From assembly GCF_031581265.1 (NCBI RefSeq), contig NZ_JAVLBQ010000010.1, positions 21,004-85,003 of the forward strand: a stretch of 64,000 bases of DNA, written 5' to 3'. The DNA comes from Gracilimonas sp031581265 (GTDB lineage: Bacteria; Bacteroidota; Rhodothermia; Balneolales; Balneolaceae). Below are positions 16,941 to 25,921 of this stretch, one piece after another. The notes below the pieces were generated by a model. The model did no database searches and was not told where the DNA came from. It saw nothing but the letters and a program-made list of their open reading frames with translations. The translations under genes were made by a program, and so were the position numbers. How positions within the stretch are numbered: position 1 is the first letter of the stretch; the number at the start of each line of letters is the position of its first letter.

Positions 16941-16953
16941 ATACGATATATAA

Positions 16954-17223
16954 TTACTTACGGATACCGAGCTCTTTGATGAGTTCTCTGTACTTCTCGA
17001 TATCGTTCTTCATAAGGTAGTTTAACAACCTTCTTCTTTTTCCAACCATTTTCAATAATCCACGTCGAGATGCGTGATCTAATTTATTGTCTTTCAGGTG
17101 TTCGGTTAGGTCATTAATTCTTTTGGTGAGAAGGGCAATTTGTCCTTCAGTGGAACCCGTATCGGTTTCACTTTTTCCAAACTTCTTAAAGATTTCTTTT
17201 TTTTCTTCTGCGGTTATGGTCAT
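16954..17223 (-). CDS. rpsO: Ribosomal protein S15
   Basis: The 89-residue protein is full length for S15. It shows the family signature (GSTEGQIALLTKRINDLTEH at residues 22-41, and HASRRGLLKMVGKRRRLLNYL at about 50-70 in part). It binds 16S rRNA in the small-subunit platform. It precedes pnp, as in many bacteria, with a terminator between. Confidence 0.98.
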   Translation of the reverse strand: MTITAEEKKEIFKKFGKSETDTGSTEGQIALLTKRINDLTEHLKDNKLDHASRRGLLKMVGKRRRLLNYLMKNDIEKYRELIKELGIRK

Positions 17224-17320
17224 TGCAATGTTTAGTTATAACTTATATAAATCGATTTATAGTTTTCAAAGATAGGGGTTTTTAGTGTAATGGACAATAA
17301 CTTGATCAATGATTTCCACC

Positions 17321-18250
17321 TTAGCCTAAAATCTTTCTACTGCTTTGCTTATCTTTTTTTAGTTGTTGCTTCAGCGCTTCAATACCCTCAAATTTTTGTT
17401 CATCCCGAATACGATCTATAAAACGAACTTGAATGGTATCCCCATAAATCTCTTCATCAAAATCGAAGATATTGACTTCTATTGTTCGTTCATCTTCCCC
17501 AAATGTCGGGCGAAGACCGATATTCATCATTCCCCCAGACCATTCACCTGCTACGCGCACTTTCACCGCATATACCCCGTTTTTTGGAATGACTTTATTT
17601 TTATGCTCAGGTTTAAGGTTTGCAGTTGGATAGCCAATCTTACGCCCTCGCTCATCTCCATGCATCACTATCCCATTCAGCAGGTATTCACGGCCAAGGT
17701 ATTCTGCGGCTTTCTTCACGTTACCCTCCACAGCCAGCGTTTTTCGGGTCACGGTACTACTTATGGTTACATCTCCCATTTCCTGCTTGGAAACCACATA
17801 GGAATCAAAACCTAACTTTTGTCCCAGTTTTTTGATGGTATCTATAGTGCCTTCGCGATCTTTGCCAAAATGATGGTCATAGCCAATTACAAATTCACTT
17901 ACTCCTATTTTTTTATGAATAATATCTCGGACAAATTCTTCCGAGCTAAGCAGGGAAAAGTCACGATCAAAGGGAATCACCAATAGCACATCAATCCCCA
18001 AATCCTCTAAAATTTCACAGCGTTCTTTTAAGGTAGTCAGCATTTTTATGCCGTCTTCCCCGGGATTGATAATTTCACGTGGGTGCGGATCGAATGTAAC
18101 GACTAAACTTCTGGCGTTACGTTCATTAGCTTTTTCCACTACCGTTTCCATGAGTTTACGATGCCCGATGTGAACCCCGTCGAATGTTCCAACGGTGACC
18201 ACCGTATTAGGATTTCGCTCAATATTTTTTAACTCAATTAACTTTCCCAT
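17321..18250 (-). CDS. ribF: Bifunctional riboflavin kinase / FAD synthetase
   Basis: The 309-residue protein begins with the FMN adenylyltransferase domain: TVGTFDGVHIGH at about residues 20-31, a nucleotidyltransferase HxGH-type motif, and VIGYDHHFGKDREG near 117. It ends with the riboflavin kinase domain (about 185-309), which carries GRKIGYPTANL and NIGLRPTFG. It makes FMN and FAD from riboflavin. The start overlaps the truB end by 13 bases, in the conserved infB-rbfA-truB-ribF order. Confidence 0.96.
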   Translation of the reverse strand: MGKLIELKNIERNPNTVVTVGTFDGVHIGHRKLMETVVEKANERNARSLVVTFDPHPREIINPGEDGIKMLTTLKERCEILEDLGIDVLLVIPFDRDFSLLSSEEFVRDIIHKKIGVSEFVIGYDHHFGKDREGTIDTIKKLGQKLGFDSYVVSKQEMGDVTISSTVTRKTLAVEGNVKKAAEYLGREYLLNGIVMHGDERGRKIGYPTANLKPEHKNKVIPKNGVYAVKVRVAGEWSGGMMNIGLRPTFGEDERTIEVNIFDFDEEIYGDTIQVRFIDRIRDEQKFEGIEALKQQLKKDKQSSRKILG

Positions 18251-18981
18251 AACTCTTTTAATTGGTCTGCCAGGTCGTGAGGGTGTAATGCCTCATCCAC
18301 TGAATAATGTCCGATTGCAGTTCGTTCTAATCCACTTAGAAAGGCTTTTGATTCAAGCGCTTCCCCAAGATCTCTTGCCAAAGAACGAATATATGTTCCT
18401 TTACTGCAATCTGTTTTCAGTTTCAATTTAGGAGTATCAAAATTTAAAATTTCATGGCGATGTAACGTGATTTGTCTCGGCGGACGGTCAACTTCTTTTC
18501 CTTCCCGGGCTAATTCATACAATTTCTTTCCACCGTACTTTAAAGCAGAATACATGGGTGGTACCTGATTGATAGTGCCGGTAAATTCTTGTTTTAAAAC
18601 TTCAACAATATTTTTTCCGGTGATATGTGCCCATTCCCTTTCTTCAACCACCTCTCCTTCAGCATCGTAGGTTGAGGTGGCCTTGCCGAAAGTAATTTCT
18701 GCCAAATAGGTTTTAGGAAGTTCCTGAATCATGGAGATAGATTTAGTGGCCTTGCCACAACATAAGATCAAAAGACCGGTTGCCAGAGGATCAAGGGTTC
18801 CTGCATGACCCGTTTTCTTCACCCGTATGCGTTTTCTCAAAAACTTTACCACATCAAAACTGGACCATTCCAACGGTTTATCAATCAGAAATATGGCCCC
18901 TGCTTTAAAATCTGTTTCTTTGGTGGGAAGCTGGTTTTTACCAAATACAGGGAGCTGATCTAATGGTATTGCTTGCGCCAT
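18238..18981 (-). CDS. truB: tRNA pseudouridine-55 synthase
   Basis: The 247-residue protein has the TruB motif GHAGTLDPLATGLL, with catalytic Asp64, and the CSKGTYIRSLARDLG motif near residue 190. It converts U55 to pseudouridine in the T-loop of tRNAs. The start codon shares one base with the rbfA stop (TGATG), and its end overlaps ribF. The C-terminal PUA-like extension is short. Confidence 0.97.
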   Translation of the reverse strand: MAQAIPLDQLPVFGKNQLPTKETDFKAGAIFLIDKPLEWSSFDVVKFLRKRIRVKKTGHAGTLDPLATGLLILCCGKATKSISMIQELPKTYLAEITFGKATSTYDAEGEVVEEREWAHITGKNIVEVLKQEFTGTINQVPPMYSALKYGGKKLYELAREGKEVDRPPRQITLHRHEILNFDTPKLKLKTDCSKGTYIRSLARDLGEALESKAFLSGLERTAIGHYSVDEALHPHDLADQLKELWES

Positions 18982-19355
18982 CAGTTGTTGTCTTGCGTAT
19001 CGGAATCCTTTTCCGGAATATTCACTTTCTTGAAAAGCTGTTCGATCTTGTTGACGTATTCGGCGGTGTCATCCTGGTAAAAGTGAAGCTCAGGAATTTT
19101 ACGAACCTGATTTTTTATTTTTGAAGCCAGCTCGTATCTGATTTCGTCAATATGTTCGTTAATGAATTGATAGACCGGCAATTCATCCCGACCGGGTGCA
19201 AAAACACTTAGATATATTCTTGCAATAGACAAGTCATCTGTCATTCTCACATTGGTAACCGTCACGAAAGTACCGTCGGGCTGGTAAGATTGTTGAATAA
19301 TGTGACCGATATCCTTTTTTATAACTGCTGCTAATCGCTCTGGTCTGAAACCCAT
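18981..19355 (-). CDS. rbfA: Ribosome-binding factor A
   Basis: The 124-residue protein has the single KH-like RbfA fold: RPERLAAVIKKDIGHIIQQS at residues 4-23, VTNVRMTDDLSIARIYLSVF at about 33-52, and the end VRKIPELHFYQDDT. It helps 16S rRNA 5'-end maturation of the 30S subunit. It follows infB by 88 bases and is coupled to truB. Confidence 0.95.
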   Translation of the reverse strand: MGFRPERLAAVIKKDIGHIIQQSYQPDGTFVTVTNVRMTDDLSIARIYLSVFAPGRDELPVYQFINEHIDEIRYELASKIKNQVRKIPELHFYQDDTAEYVNKIEQLFKKVNIPEKDSDTQDNN

Positions 19356-19443
19356 GATTCAATAATTTGAGATGTTCAAAATTCTAAACCCGGTTTTCAA
19401 ATGCAGATAAATGCTTTCAGGAAACCGGGGCTTTCAATAAACC

Positions 19444-22323
19444 TTAACCGGCTGAGTCTTCGAGCGTACGTTTCTCTTCTACTACTTTATAACTCTCTAT
19501 TTGGTCACCGACTTTGATATCATTATAACCCTGTATACTGATACCGCACTCATATCCGGAGGATACTTCTTTGACGTCATCTTTGAAACGTTTTAGGGCA
19601 TCGATTTCACCGTCATAGATTACAACTCCATCACGAACAAGTCTGATCGGGTTATTTCGTTCAACTTTACCTTCTGTTACATAACAACCGGCAATGGTTC
19701 CAACCTTGGATACTTTGAAAGTCTCACGGACTTCTACGACACCCATCATCTGTTCTTTGATTTCAGGTGACAGAAGACCTTCAAGAGCATCACGTACTTC
19801 ATCAACAGCATCATAAATAACACTGAATAGACGGACATCAATCTCTTCTTCTTCGGCAAGCTTACGGGCTTGTGAAGTTGGTCTAACCTGGAAACCAATA
19901 ATAATGGCATCAGAAGCAGATGCGAGCAATACATCGGATTCAGAAATTGCTCCTGCCCCGGTGTGTATTATATTTACAGCAACTTCATCAGTACTTAATT
20001 TCTGAAGTGAACCGGAAAGCGCCTCAATAGAACCATCCACGTCGGCTTTTACAATTACATTCAGTTCAGATACTTCACCCAGAGCAAGTCGTCTTGAAAT
20101 ATCGTCGAGGGTCATATGCTTGGTTTTGCGTATCGACTGTTCCCGACGAATTTGCATACGCTCGTTGGCTACTTCTTTAGCAGTTTTCTCATCTTCCGCT
20201 ACAACCAGTTTGTCACCGGCCTGGGGCATATCATCAAAACCCATTAACTGAACCGGTGTTGACGGTCCTGCTTTTTCTACTCTTTGTCCATGCTCGTTTT
20301 CCATAGCACGTACGCGACCAAAACAAGGTCCTGCCACAAACGGATCGCCAACTTTAAGCGTACCACCCTGCACCAGGATATTTGCTACAATACCCTTTCC
20401 TTTATCAAGTCGTGCTTCAAGAACAACACCATCTGCTCTTCGGTCTGCATTGGCTTTAAGTTCAAGTAATTCGGATTCAATCAATAGTTTTTCAAGCAGG
20501 TCTTCAATTCCCTGTCCTGTGTGGGCTGAAACCTCTGCATACTGAACCTGACCTCCGTATTCCTCAACAATAACATCATGCTCGGCCAATTCGGATTTAA
20601 TTCTATCCGGATTTACACCCTCCAGATCCATCTTATTGATTGCTACAACTATAGGTACTCCCGCTGCTTTGGCGTGATTGATAGCCTCAATAGTTTGGGG
20701 CATCACAGAGTCATCAGCTGCAACTACCAGAATAACAATATCGGTAGCTTGCGCACCACGAGAACGCATTGCGGTAAAGGCCTCGTGACCCGGTGTATCT
20801 AAGAAAGTAATTTCATTCTCATTATGTACGACTTGGTAAGCACCAACGTGCTGCGTAATACCACCGGCCTCGCCTGCTGCAACTTTCTCTTCCCTGATAT
20901 AGTCAAGCAACGAAGTTTTACCGTGATCAACGTGCCCCATGACAGTAATGATAGGTGCACGGGGATTAAGGTCTTCTTCATCATCCTCGGGAATGGTAAG
21001 TTCCTCATCCATTTCCTCGGCTTCAATAAACTTAACTTCTTTACCGTATTCCTCGGCAACCAATTCTATGGTTCCTGCATCAAGCCTTTGGTTGATGGTG
21101 ATCATCAAACCAATTGACATACAGATGGAAATAATATCATTAACCCCTACATCCAGGAGGTCAGCAAGTTCGTTTGCAGTGATGAATTCTGTTGTTTCTA
21201 TAACATCAGACTCCTGTTCTTCACGTTCTGCTTGCTTTTGCAGTTCCTCCTCGCGCTCCTCTTTTCTTTCTCGCCGGCGTTTTTGTCGCTTACTCCCTAC
21301 AGTTTTAGATGCTTTCATCTTCTGCATGGTTTCGCGCATCATTTTATCTACATCCGTTTCATCAATTTCACTCTTACGCTTTCTCTTCTTCTTTTTCTTA
21401 CTGGTAGATTTTTTCTTCTTAGTGCCTGAATCATCATCGTCTTTTCGATCTTTACGACGTTTTCTCTTCTTGCGCCGTTTCTTGTCGGCAACATCGCTGG
21501 TGAAAGATGCTTTACCTAATACCTTAGTTCCCTTAAGCTTACCTGCCGCCCCACGGATTACATCTTCATCCTCTTCTTCTTCGGCGTCACTCTTATCCTC
21601 TTCCTTCTCTGCTTTGTCTTCTGTTTCTTTATCAGATTTGGCTTCTTTCTTCTCTTCTTCTTTCTGATCTGAAGACTCTTTCTTAGCCTCTACTTTCTGT
21701 TCTTCTTTTTCTTCGTCGTCAGTTTTTTCAGTCTTTTCAGGTTTTCTCTCTTCTGCAGCTTCTTCCTTTTTTTCCTCGTCTTTTGCTTTAGTCTGCTCTT
21801 CTTCCTCAGGTTTCTCTTCTGCTACACCTTCTTCTTTAACTTCGTCTTCAGCTTTTTCTTCCTTTTTCTCAGGTTCATCTTCCGGCTGATCTTTTTCTTT
21901 TTCTACCTCTTCCTGTGGTTCTGCTTCAAGATCATCCTCTTCTTCTTCATCCTCCGGTTCGGGCTCTAAATCCAGTGTCTCTTCTTCTGGTTCTAAATCA
22001 GGCGTATCCTCTTCAGGCTCCAAACCGATACTATCTTCAATGGGCTCCAGCACATTATCGATAGTCACACTCTCATTTCGCTGGTTCATCATTTGGTTTC
22101 GACGGCTTTCGTACTCCTCACGAGCTTTTTCGTGATCTGCGCTCTTAGCTTTGTCCTCACCGTACTCTTGATCCAGGATGGTATACATCTCTGGTGTAAC
22201 TTTGTAGTTTGGACGGTTGGATGCATCAAAACCTTTATCATTTAATGTATCTACAATAGTCTGTGTAGTTACATTAAATTCGGATGCAACTTTGAATAAT
22301 GGTTTGGGTCTTTTAGACGTCAT
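19444..22323 (-). CDS. infB: Translation initiation factor IF-2 with long charged N-terminus
   Basis: The 959-residue protein starts with an IF2_N module (FKVASEFNVTTQTIVDTLND at about 10-29). A very long, low-complexity Glu/Lys/Asp-rich region follows (about 90-280), then a Lys/Arg-rich block (about 280-330) and a second IF2_N-like segment (TANELADLLDVGVNDI, near 383-400). The G domain has G1 GHVDHGKTS near residue 463, DTPGH near 505 and NKMD near 560. Domains II to IV complete the C-terminus. It brings fMet-tRNA to the 30S subunit. The N-terminal region is far larger than the core requires. Confidence 0.97.
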   Translation of the reverse strand: MTSKRPKPLFKVASEFNVTTQTIVDTLNDKGFDASNRPNYKVTPEMYTILDQEYGEDKAKSADHEKAREEYESRRNQMMNQRNESVTIDNVLEPIEDSIGLEPEEDTPDLEPEEETLDLEPEPEDEEEEDDLEAEPQEEVEKEKDQPEDEPEKKEEKAEDEVKEEGVAEEKPEEEEQTKAKDEEKKEEAAEERKPEKTEKTDDEEKEEQKVEAKKESSDQKEEEKKEAKSDKETEDKAEKEEDKSDAEEEEDEDVIRGAAGKLKGTKVLGKASFTSDVADKKRRKKRKRRKDRKDDDDSGTKKKKSTSKKKKKRKRKSEIDETDVDKMMRETMQKMKASKTVGSKRQKRRRERKEEREEELQKQAEREEQESDVIETTEFITANELADLLDVGVNDIISICMSIGLMITINQRLDAGTIELVAEEYGKEVKFIEAEEMDEELTIPEDDEEDLNPRAPIITVMGHVDHGKTSLLDYIREEKVAAGEAGGITQHVGAYQVVHNENEITFLDTPGHEAFTAMRSRGAQATDIVILVVAADDSVMPQTIEAINHAKAAGVPIVVAINKMDLEGVNPDRIKSELAEHDVIVEEYGGQVQYAEVSAHTGQGIEDLLEKLLIESELLELKANADRRADGVVLEARLDKGKGIVANILVQGGTLKVGDPFVAGPCFGRVRAMENEHGQRVEKAGPSTPVQLMGFDDMPQAGDKLVVAEDEKTAKEVANERMQIRREQSIRKTKHMTLDDISRRLALGEVSELNVIVKADVDGSIEALSGSLQKLSTDEVAVNIIHTGAGAISESDVLLASASDAIIIGFQVRPTSQARKLAEEEEIDVRLFSVIYDAVDEVRDALEGLLSPEIKEQMMGVVEVRETFKVSKVGTIAGCYVTEGKVERNNPIRLVRDGVVIYDGEIDALKRFKDDVKEVSSGYECGISIQGYNDIKVGDQIESYKVVEEKRTLEDSAG

Positions 22324-22380
22324 AAATGAGTTTTAAATGTGAGCTTATTAAACTAAGAATTTTTGAGTGGAATTGCCGAC

Positions 22381-23637
22381 TTATGACTCGTCCTCAAATT
22401 CGTAGGCAATTACATCCATAATCTTCTCAGCGAGCTCGGGATCTATTTCTTCGTTCGTTCTGCTAACTAATTCTTCAGCATTTAATTCAAGTACTGCACG
22501 GGCGGTGTCACAACCTATATCGTGAAGCATTTGAATTACATCTTCACCGAAATCTACGGCAAATTCATCAATATCAATATCATCTTCTTCTTCAACTTCG
22601 CGATATACGTCAATTTCAACACCGGCAAGCTTTGAAGCAAGGCGAATATTAACTCCACCCTTACCAATTGCTTTAGAAACTTCATCAGCCGGTACCAATA
22701 CATTGGCCTGTTTATTTTCTTCGTTCAATTCCACTTTTAACACTTCAGCAGGCTGCAAGGCACGCTTTATAAATTCGTGTTTATCAGGAGTGAAGTTAAT
22801 TACGTCGATATTTTCATTTTGAAGTTCTCGTACAATAGCATGAATCCTGATTCCTTTCATGCCCACACAGGCACCAACAGGATCTACCCGTTCATCGTGC
22901 GATAAAACGGCTACTTTGGAACGATCTCCCGGAGACCGGGCTATACGTACCAATTCGATGATGCCATCAAAAACTTCAGGAATCTCATTTTCAAAAAGTC
23001 GTTCTAAAAATAACTCTGATGTTCTTGAAATGATTACCGTCGGATTACCATTCCGCATGCGCACCTCAGTTACTACAGCACGAATGGTATCACCTTTACG
23101 ATACCGATCTTTGTAAATCTGCTCACTTTTGGGCAAAAGGAGCTCAACACCATTGTGGTTGACAAGAATATCTTTATTCTGGCGCACCTGATACACATCG
23201 CCAAGAATAATTTCTCCTACCCGATCCGAATAATCTTCGTAAATATTGTCTTTTTCAATTTCTCGGATACGCTGTGCCAACTGCTGGCGAGCCATGGTAA
23301 CTGCCCGACGGCCAAAGTCTGTGATTTGGATTTCCTGGGCTAATTCATCATATAACTCGATGTCAGGGTCTATTTTCTGAGCATCTTCCAACGATATTTC
23401 TGCTACTTCATCTGTAAGTTCGTCTTCAGGAACAACTTCCTGAACATGTAAAATCTGAATTTCTCCCCGGTCAGCGTTTAAAATAACCTCAAAAGACTCA
23501 TCGGACTCATATTTTTTACGAATCATGGTTCGAAATACATCTTCCAAAATGGAAAGAAGCATATCGCGATCAATGCCTTTCTCATGAGCAATTTCAGCAA
23601 ATGAGGAGATAATTTGTTTTGATAATTCGTTCTGCAT
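22381..23637 (-). CDS. nusA: Transcription termination/antitermination factor NusA
   Basis: The 418-residue protein has the NusA N-terminal domain (1 to about 130), an S1 domain (about 135-200), and two KH domains (about 200-345, with PVGACVGMKGIRIHAIVREL in part and AIGKGGVNIRLASKLAG). A short C-terminal helix-hairpin-helix-like tail reads MLHDIGCDTARAVLELNAEEL (in part). It modulates RNA polymerase pausing and termination. It lies between rimP (13 bases upstream) and infB (57 bases downstream), the standard order. Confidence 0.97.
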   Translation of the reverse strand: MQNELSKQIISSFAEIAHEKGIDRDMLLSILEDVFRTMIRKKYESDESFEVILNADRGEIQILHVQEVVPEDELTDEVAEISLEDAQKIDPDIELYDELAQEIQITDFGRRAVTMARQQLAQRIREIEKDNIYEDYSDRVGEIILGDVYQVRQNKDILVNHNGVELLLPKSEQIYKDRYRKGDTIRAVVTEVRMRNGNPTVIISRTSELFLERLFENEIPEVFDGIIELVRIARSPGDRSKVAVLSHDERVDPVGACVGMKGIRIHAIVRELQNENIDVINFTPDKHEFIKRALQPAEVLKVELNEENKQANVLVPADEVSKAIGKGGVNIRLASKLAGVEIDVYREVEEEDDIDIDEFAVDFGEDVIQMLHDIGCDTARAVLELNAEELVSRTNEEIDPELAEKIMDVIAYEFEDES

Positions 23638-23650
23638 CAGTTTAGCTTAA

Positions 23651-24115
23651 TTAAATTACGGGGATAATTTTGGTTTCAACAATGGAATCAAATGGTATCT
23701 CAATTTCTACTTCGTCTTCATCGGTTATAGCAATAATGTTTTCGTGAACACCGGTAATTACACCATCAATTTTCTGGTATTCTCCAGAACTATTTTTGAA
23801 TTTGACCGCTGCTACACGTCCTTCATTTTTCTTGTATTGACGTTTATCACTTAGTGGTCTGCTCAATCCCGGCGACGAAACATTCAACCTGTACTTACTG
23901 TCAAATAACTCGTGCGCTTCAACTAAAAAACCGAGTTCTCTGCTAATTTCAGCACAATGATCAATGTTCACACCACCGGCTTCACTGTCAAGCAATATCC
24001 AGACTTCGGCAATTCCGCTTCCGGTTTTGATCTCAACATCTACAACAAAGAGGTTGTGCTCTTCTGCAAGAGGAGTTGCTAAGTCTTTAATATTTTTTAT
24101 GATACCTAATTGCAT
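23651..24115 (-). CDS. rimP: Ribosome maturation factor RimP
   Basis: The 154-residue protein has the two-domain RimP fold. The N-terminal part ends with DHCAEISRELGFLVE, the family's central CxxxSRxL-like segment, with the motif NVSSPGLSRPL at about 102-112. An SH3-like C-terminal domain follows. It takes part in 30S assembly. It is the first gene of the nusA-infB operon. A terminator-like hairpin lies just upstream of its start codon. Confidence 0.95.
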   Translation of the reverse strand: MQLGIIKNIKDLATPLAEEHNLFVVDVEIKTGSGIAEVWILLDSEAGGVNIDHCAEISRELGFLVEAHELFDSKYRLNVSSPGLSRPLSDKRQYKKNEGRVAAVKFKNSSGEYQKIDGVITGVHENIIAITDEDEVEIEIPFDSIVETKIIPVI

Positions 24116-24134
24116 TTACACCAAATTTTGAAAC

Positions 24135-24180
24135 AAAAAAAAGCGAGTGCCTTTCGGCGCTCACTGCCTTCCTAAGGTAG
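24135..24180 (-). promoter_or_regulatory. Tandem hairpins and U-run in the rimP-nusA-infB leader
   Basis: On the minus strand, CTACCTTAGGAAGGCAG (24180-24164) forms a first small hairpin. It is followed by GTGAGCGCC-GAAA-GGCACTCGC (24164-24143), a nine-pair stem with one mismatch and a GNRA tetraloop, and then eight Ts (24142-24135). The structure ends 19 bases before the rimP start. The nearest upstream gene (24315-24800) is on the other strand, so this is not simply the terminator of a preceding gene. I infer an attenuator for the operon. Confidence 0.55.
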
Positions 24181-24314
24181 CTCTATTTCGGCTAAATTTC
24201 AATGAATCAAACGGATTGAGTATAGATTCATTTTTTGATAACAATGTTTTGAGTTAATTTGTAAATGATTCTATAATTTAATGTCCGGCAATATTCACAA
24301 TCTAATATTTTCTA

Positions 24315-24800
24315 ATGAAATCACATTTAAAGCCCCTGTTCACTTACATCATTTTGTTCAATTTTATTATTTCCTGTGGAAGTAAAGAGCAGAAAACAGA
24401 AAATACTACTCCAACCGGGAGACAATTAGACTTTACCAATGAAGTTACTTTTTTAAATACGGAAGGTGATGAAATTTCGACAATAAGAGCGGCCGTTGCA
24501 GACGAGGGCCCGGAGAGAAATCAAGGGTTAATGGATGTCAATGACTTGCCAAATGATGCAGGCATGATTTTTATCTTTCCTGATGAAGCCGAACGCAGTT
24601 TTTACATGGCAAATACCCCCCTTCCTCTTGACATTATGTTTGTGAACCAAGACAGTGTCATTATTCGAATTCACCATAATACCACCCCATTTAACAGTGA
24701 ACAATTACCTTCTGACGGTCCTGCAAAATTTGTGGTAGAAACGAACGCCGGGTATGCTGTATCTAATGATATTCAAGAAGGAATGAAGATCAGGTTTTAG
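24315..24800 (+). CDS. DUF192-domain lipoprotein
   Basis: The 161-residue protein has a lipoprotein signal (hydrophobic residues 8-20 and Cys21 in FIISCGS). A DUF192 domain follows (about 40-161): GPERNQGLMDVNDLPNDAGM, MANTPLPLDIMFV and GYAVSNDIQEGMKI are typical. The biochemical function of DUF192 is not established to my knowledge. The protein is probably anchored to a periplasmic membrane face. It is convergent with fbp, with 11 bases between the stops. Confidence 0.88.
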   Translation: MKSHLKPLFTYIILFNFIISCGSKEQKTENTTPTGRQLDFTNEVTFLNTEGDEISTIRAAVADEGPERNQGLMDVNDLPNDAGMIFIFPDEAERSFYMANTPLPLDIMFVNQDSVIIRIHHNTTPFNSEQLPSDGPAKFVVETNAGYAVSNDIQEGMKIRF

Positions 24801-24811
24801 AACTATTTACT

Positions 24812-25840
24812 CTATTCTTGCTCTACGGCTTCATGTTTCTCTAAAAACTCCATCACTTTTTGCACATTCTTTTTGGAGCCAATATAGATGGGCGTTTGCT
24901 GATGAATGGCGTTTGGCTCTAATTCCATAATGCGCTTTTTACCATCTGTTGCCATTCCACCGGCTTGTTCAATAATAAAACTCAAAGGATTGCACTCGTA
25001 CATGAGGCGTAGTTTACCACTTGGATATTTTTTACTATGAGGATAAATAAAAATTCCCCCTTTAATTAACGTACGATGTATATCTGCTACCATTGAACCG
25101 ATATACCTCGCTGAATATGGTCGGCCTGTTTCAGCATCCTCATCTTGACAATATTTAATATATTTTTTTAACCCCGGATCCCAGGAGTTATAACTTCCTT
25201 CATTGATGCTGTAAATCCCCCCGTGTTCAGGCATCTTAATTTTCTTTTCGCTTAATATGAATTCACCAATACTTGGATCTAAGGTAAATACGGAAACACC
25301 TAATCCAGTGGTATAGGCCAAAATGGTACTTGACCCATAGAGAACATATCCCGCGGCCACTTGTCTTACTCCCGGCTGCAGTGCGTCAGATTCGCGCAGG
25401 GTAGAATCAAAACGGGGCTCTCTCATATAAACCGAAAAAATACTCCCAATAGATACATTTACATCAATGTTAGAAGATCCGTCAAGTGGATCCAGGAACA
25501 CAATGTATTTCCCCCCTTTGCTGCTCAACTTAACAATGCCGTCATTTTCTTCAGAAATAACCATACATGTTATCATGGAGCGGTTCAGTGCAGAAATAAG
25601 CTGTTGATCTGCAAAAAGATCCAATTTTTTTACTGCTTCTCCATGTATGTTTTTGGATCCGTCAAATCCCAAAATATTGGTAATCCCGGCTTTATTTACT
25701 TCACGCGAAATAATCTTTGCTGCCAGCCCGATGTCCCTCAACAGCTGTGAGAGCTCCCCTGTGGCCCCCGGAAACTTATTTTGAGATTGAATGATGTATT
25801 CTTCTAAGGTTTCTAATCTTGAATTATCTTTATCTACCAT
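24812..25840 (-). CDS. fbp: Fructose-1,6-bisphosphatase, class I
   Basis: The 342-residue protein matches class I FBPases: the metal site DPLDGSSNIDVNVSIGSIFS at about residues 116-135, YIGSMVADIHRTLIKGGIF near 238 (sugar phosphate binding), and GKLRLMYECNPLSFIIEQAGG near 273. It catalyses the irreversible gluconeogenic step from fructose-1,6-bisphosphate to fructose-6-phosphate. It lies 81 bases downstream of coaE on the same strand. Confidence 0.96.
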   Translation of the reverse strand: MVDKDNSRLETLEEYIIQSQNKFPGATGELSQLLRDIGLAAKIISREVNKAGITNILGFDGSKNIHGEAVKKLDLFADQQLISALNRSMITCMVISEENDGIVKLSSKGGKYIVFLDPLDGSSNIDVNVSIGSIFSVYMREPRFDSTLRESDALQPGVRQVAAGYVLYGSSTILAYTTGLGVSVFTLDPSIGEFILSEKKIKMPEHGGIYSINEGSYNSWDPGLKKYIKYCQDEDAETGRPYSARYIGSMVADIHRTLIKGGIFIYPHSKKYPSGKLRLMYECNPLSFIIEQAGGMATDGKKRIMELEPNAIHQQTPIYIGSKKNVQKVMEFLEKHEAVEQE

Positions 25841-25921
25841 TTTTGCTTTTACTATTTATGGAAGCGCTTTTCTGCAATATAAAAATCTTTTGGCGACAAA
25901 TTCTCATTGCTTGCGCAAAAT

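Noticed and set aside
20939..21667. 242-residue plus-strand serine-rich open frame inside infB
   Set aside because: It is the antisense reading of the Glu/Lys-rich IF-2 N-terminus; serine runs come from TCT/TCC complementary to GAA/GAG codons.
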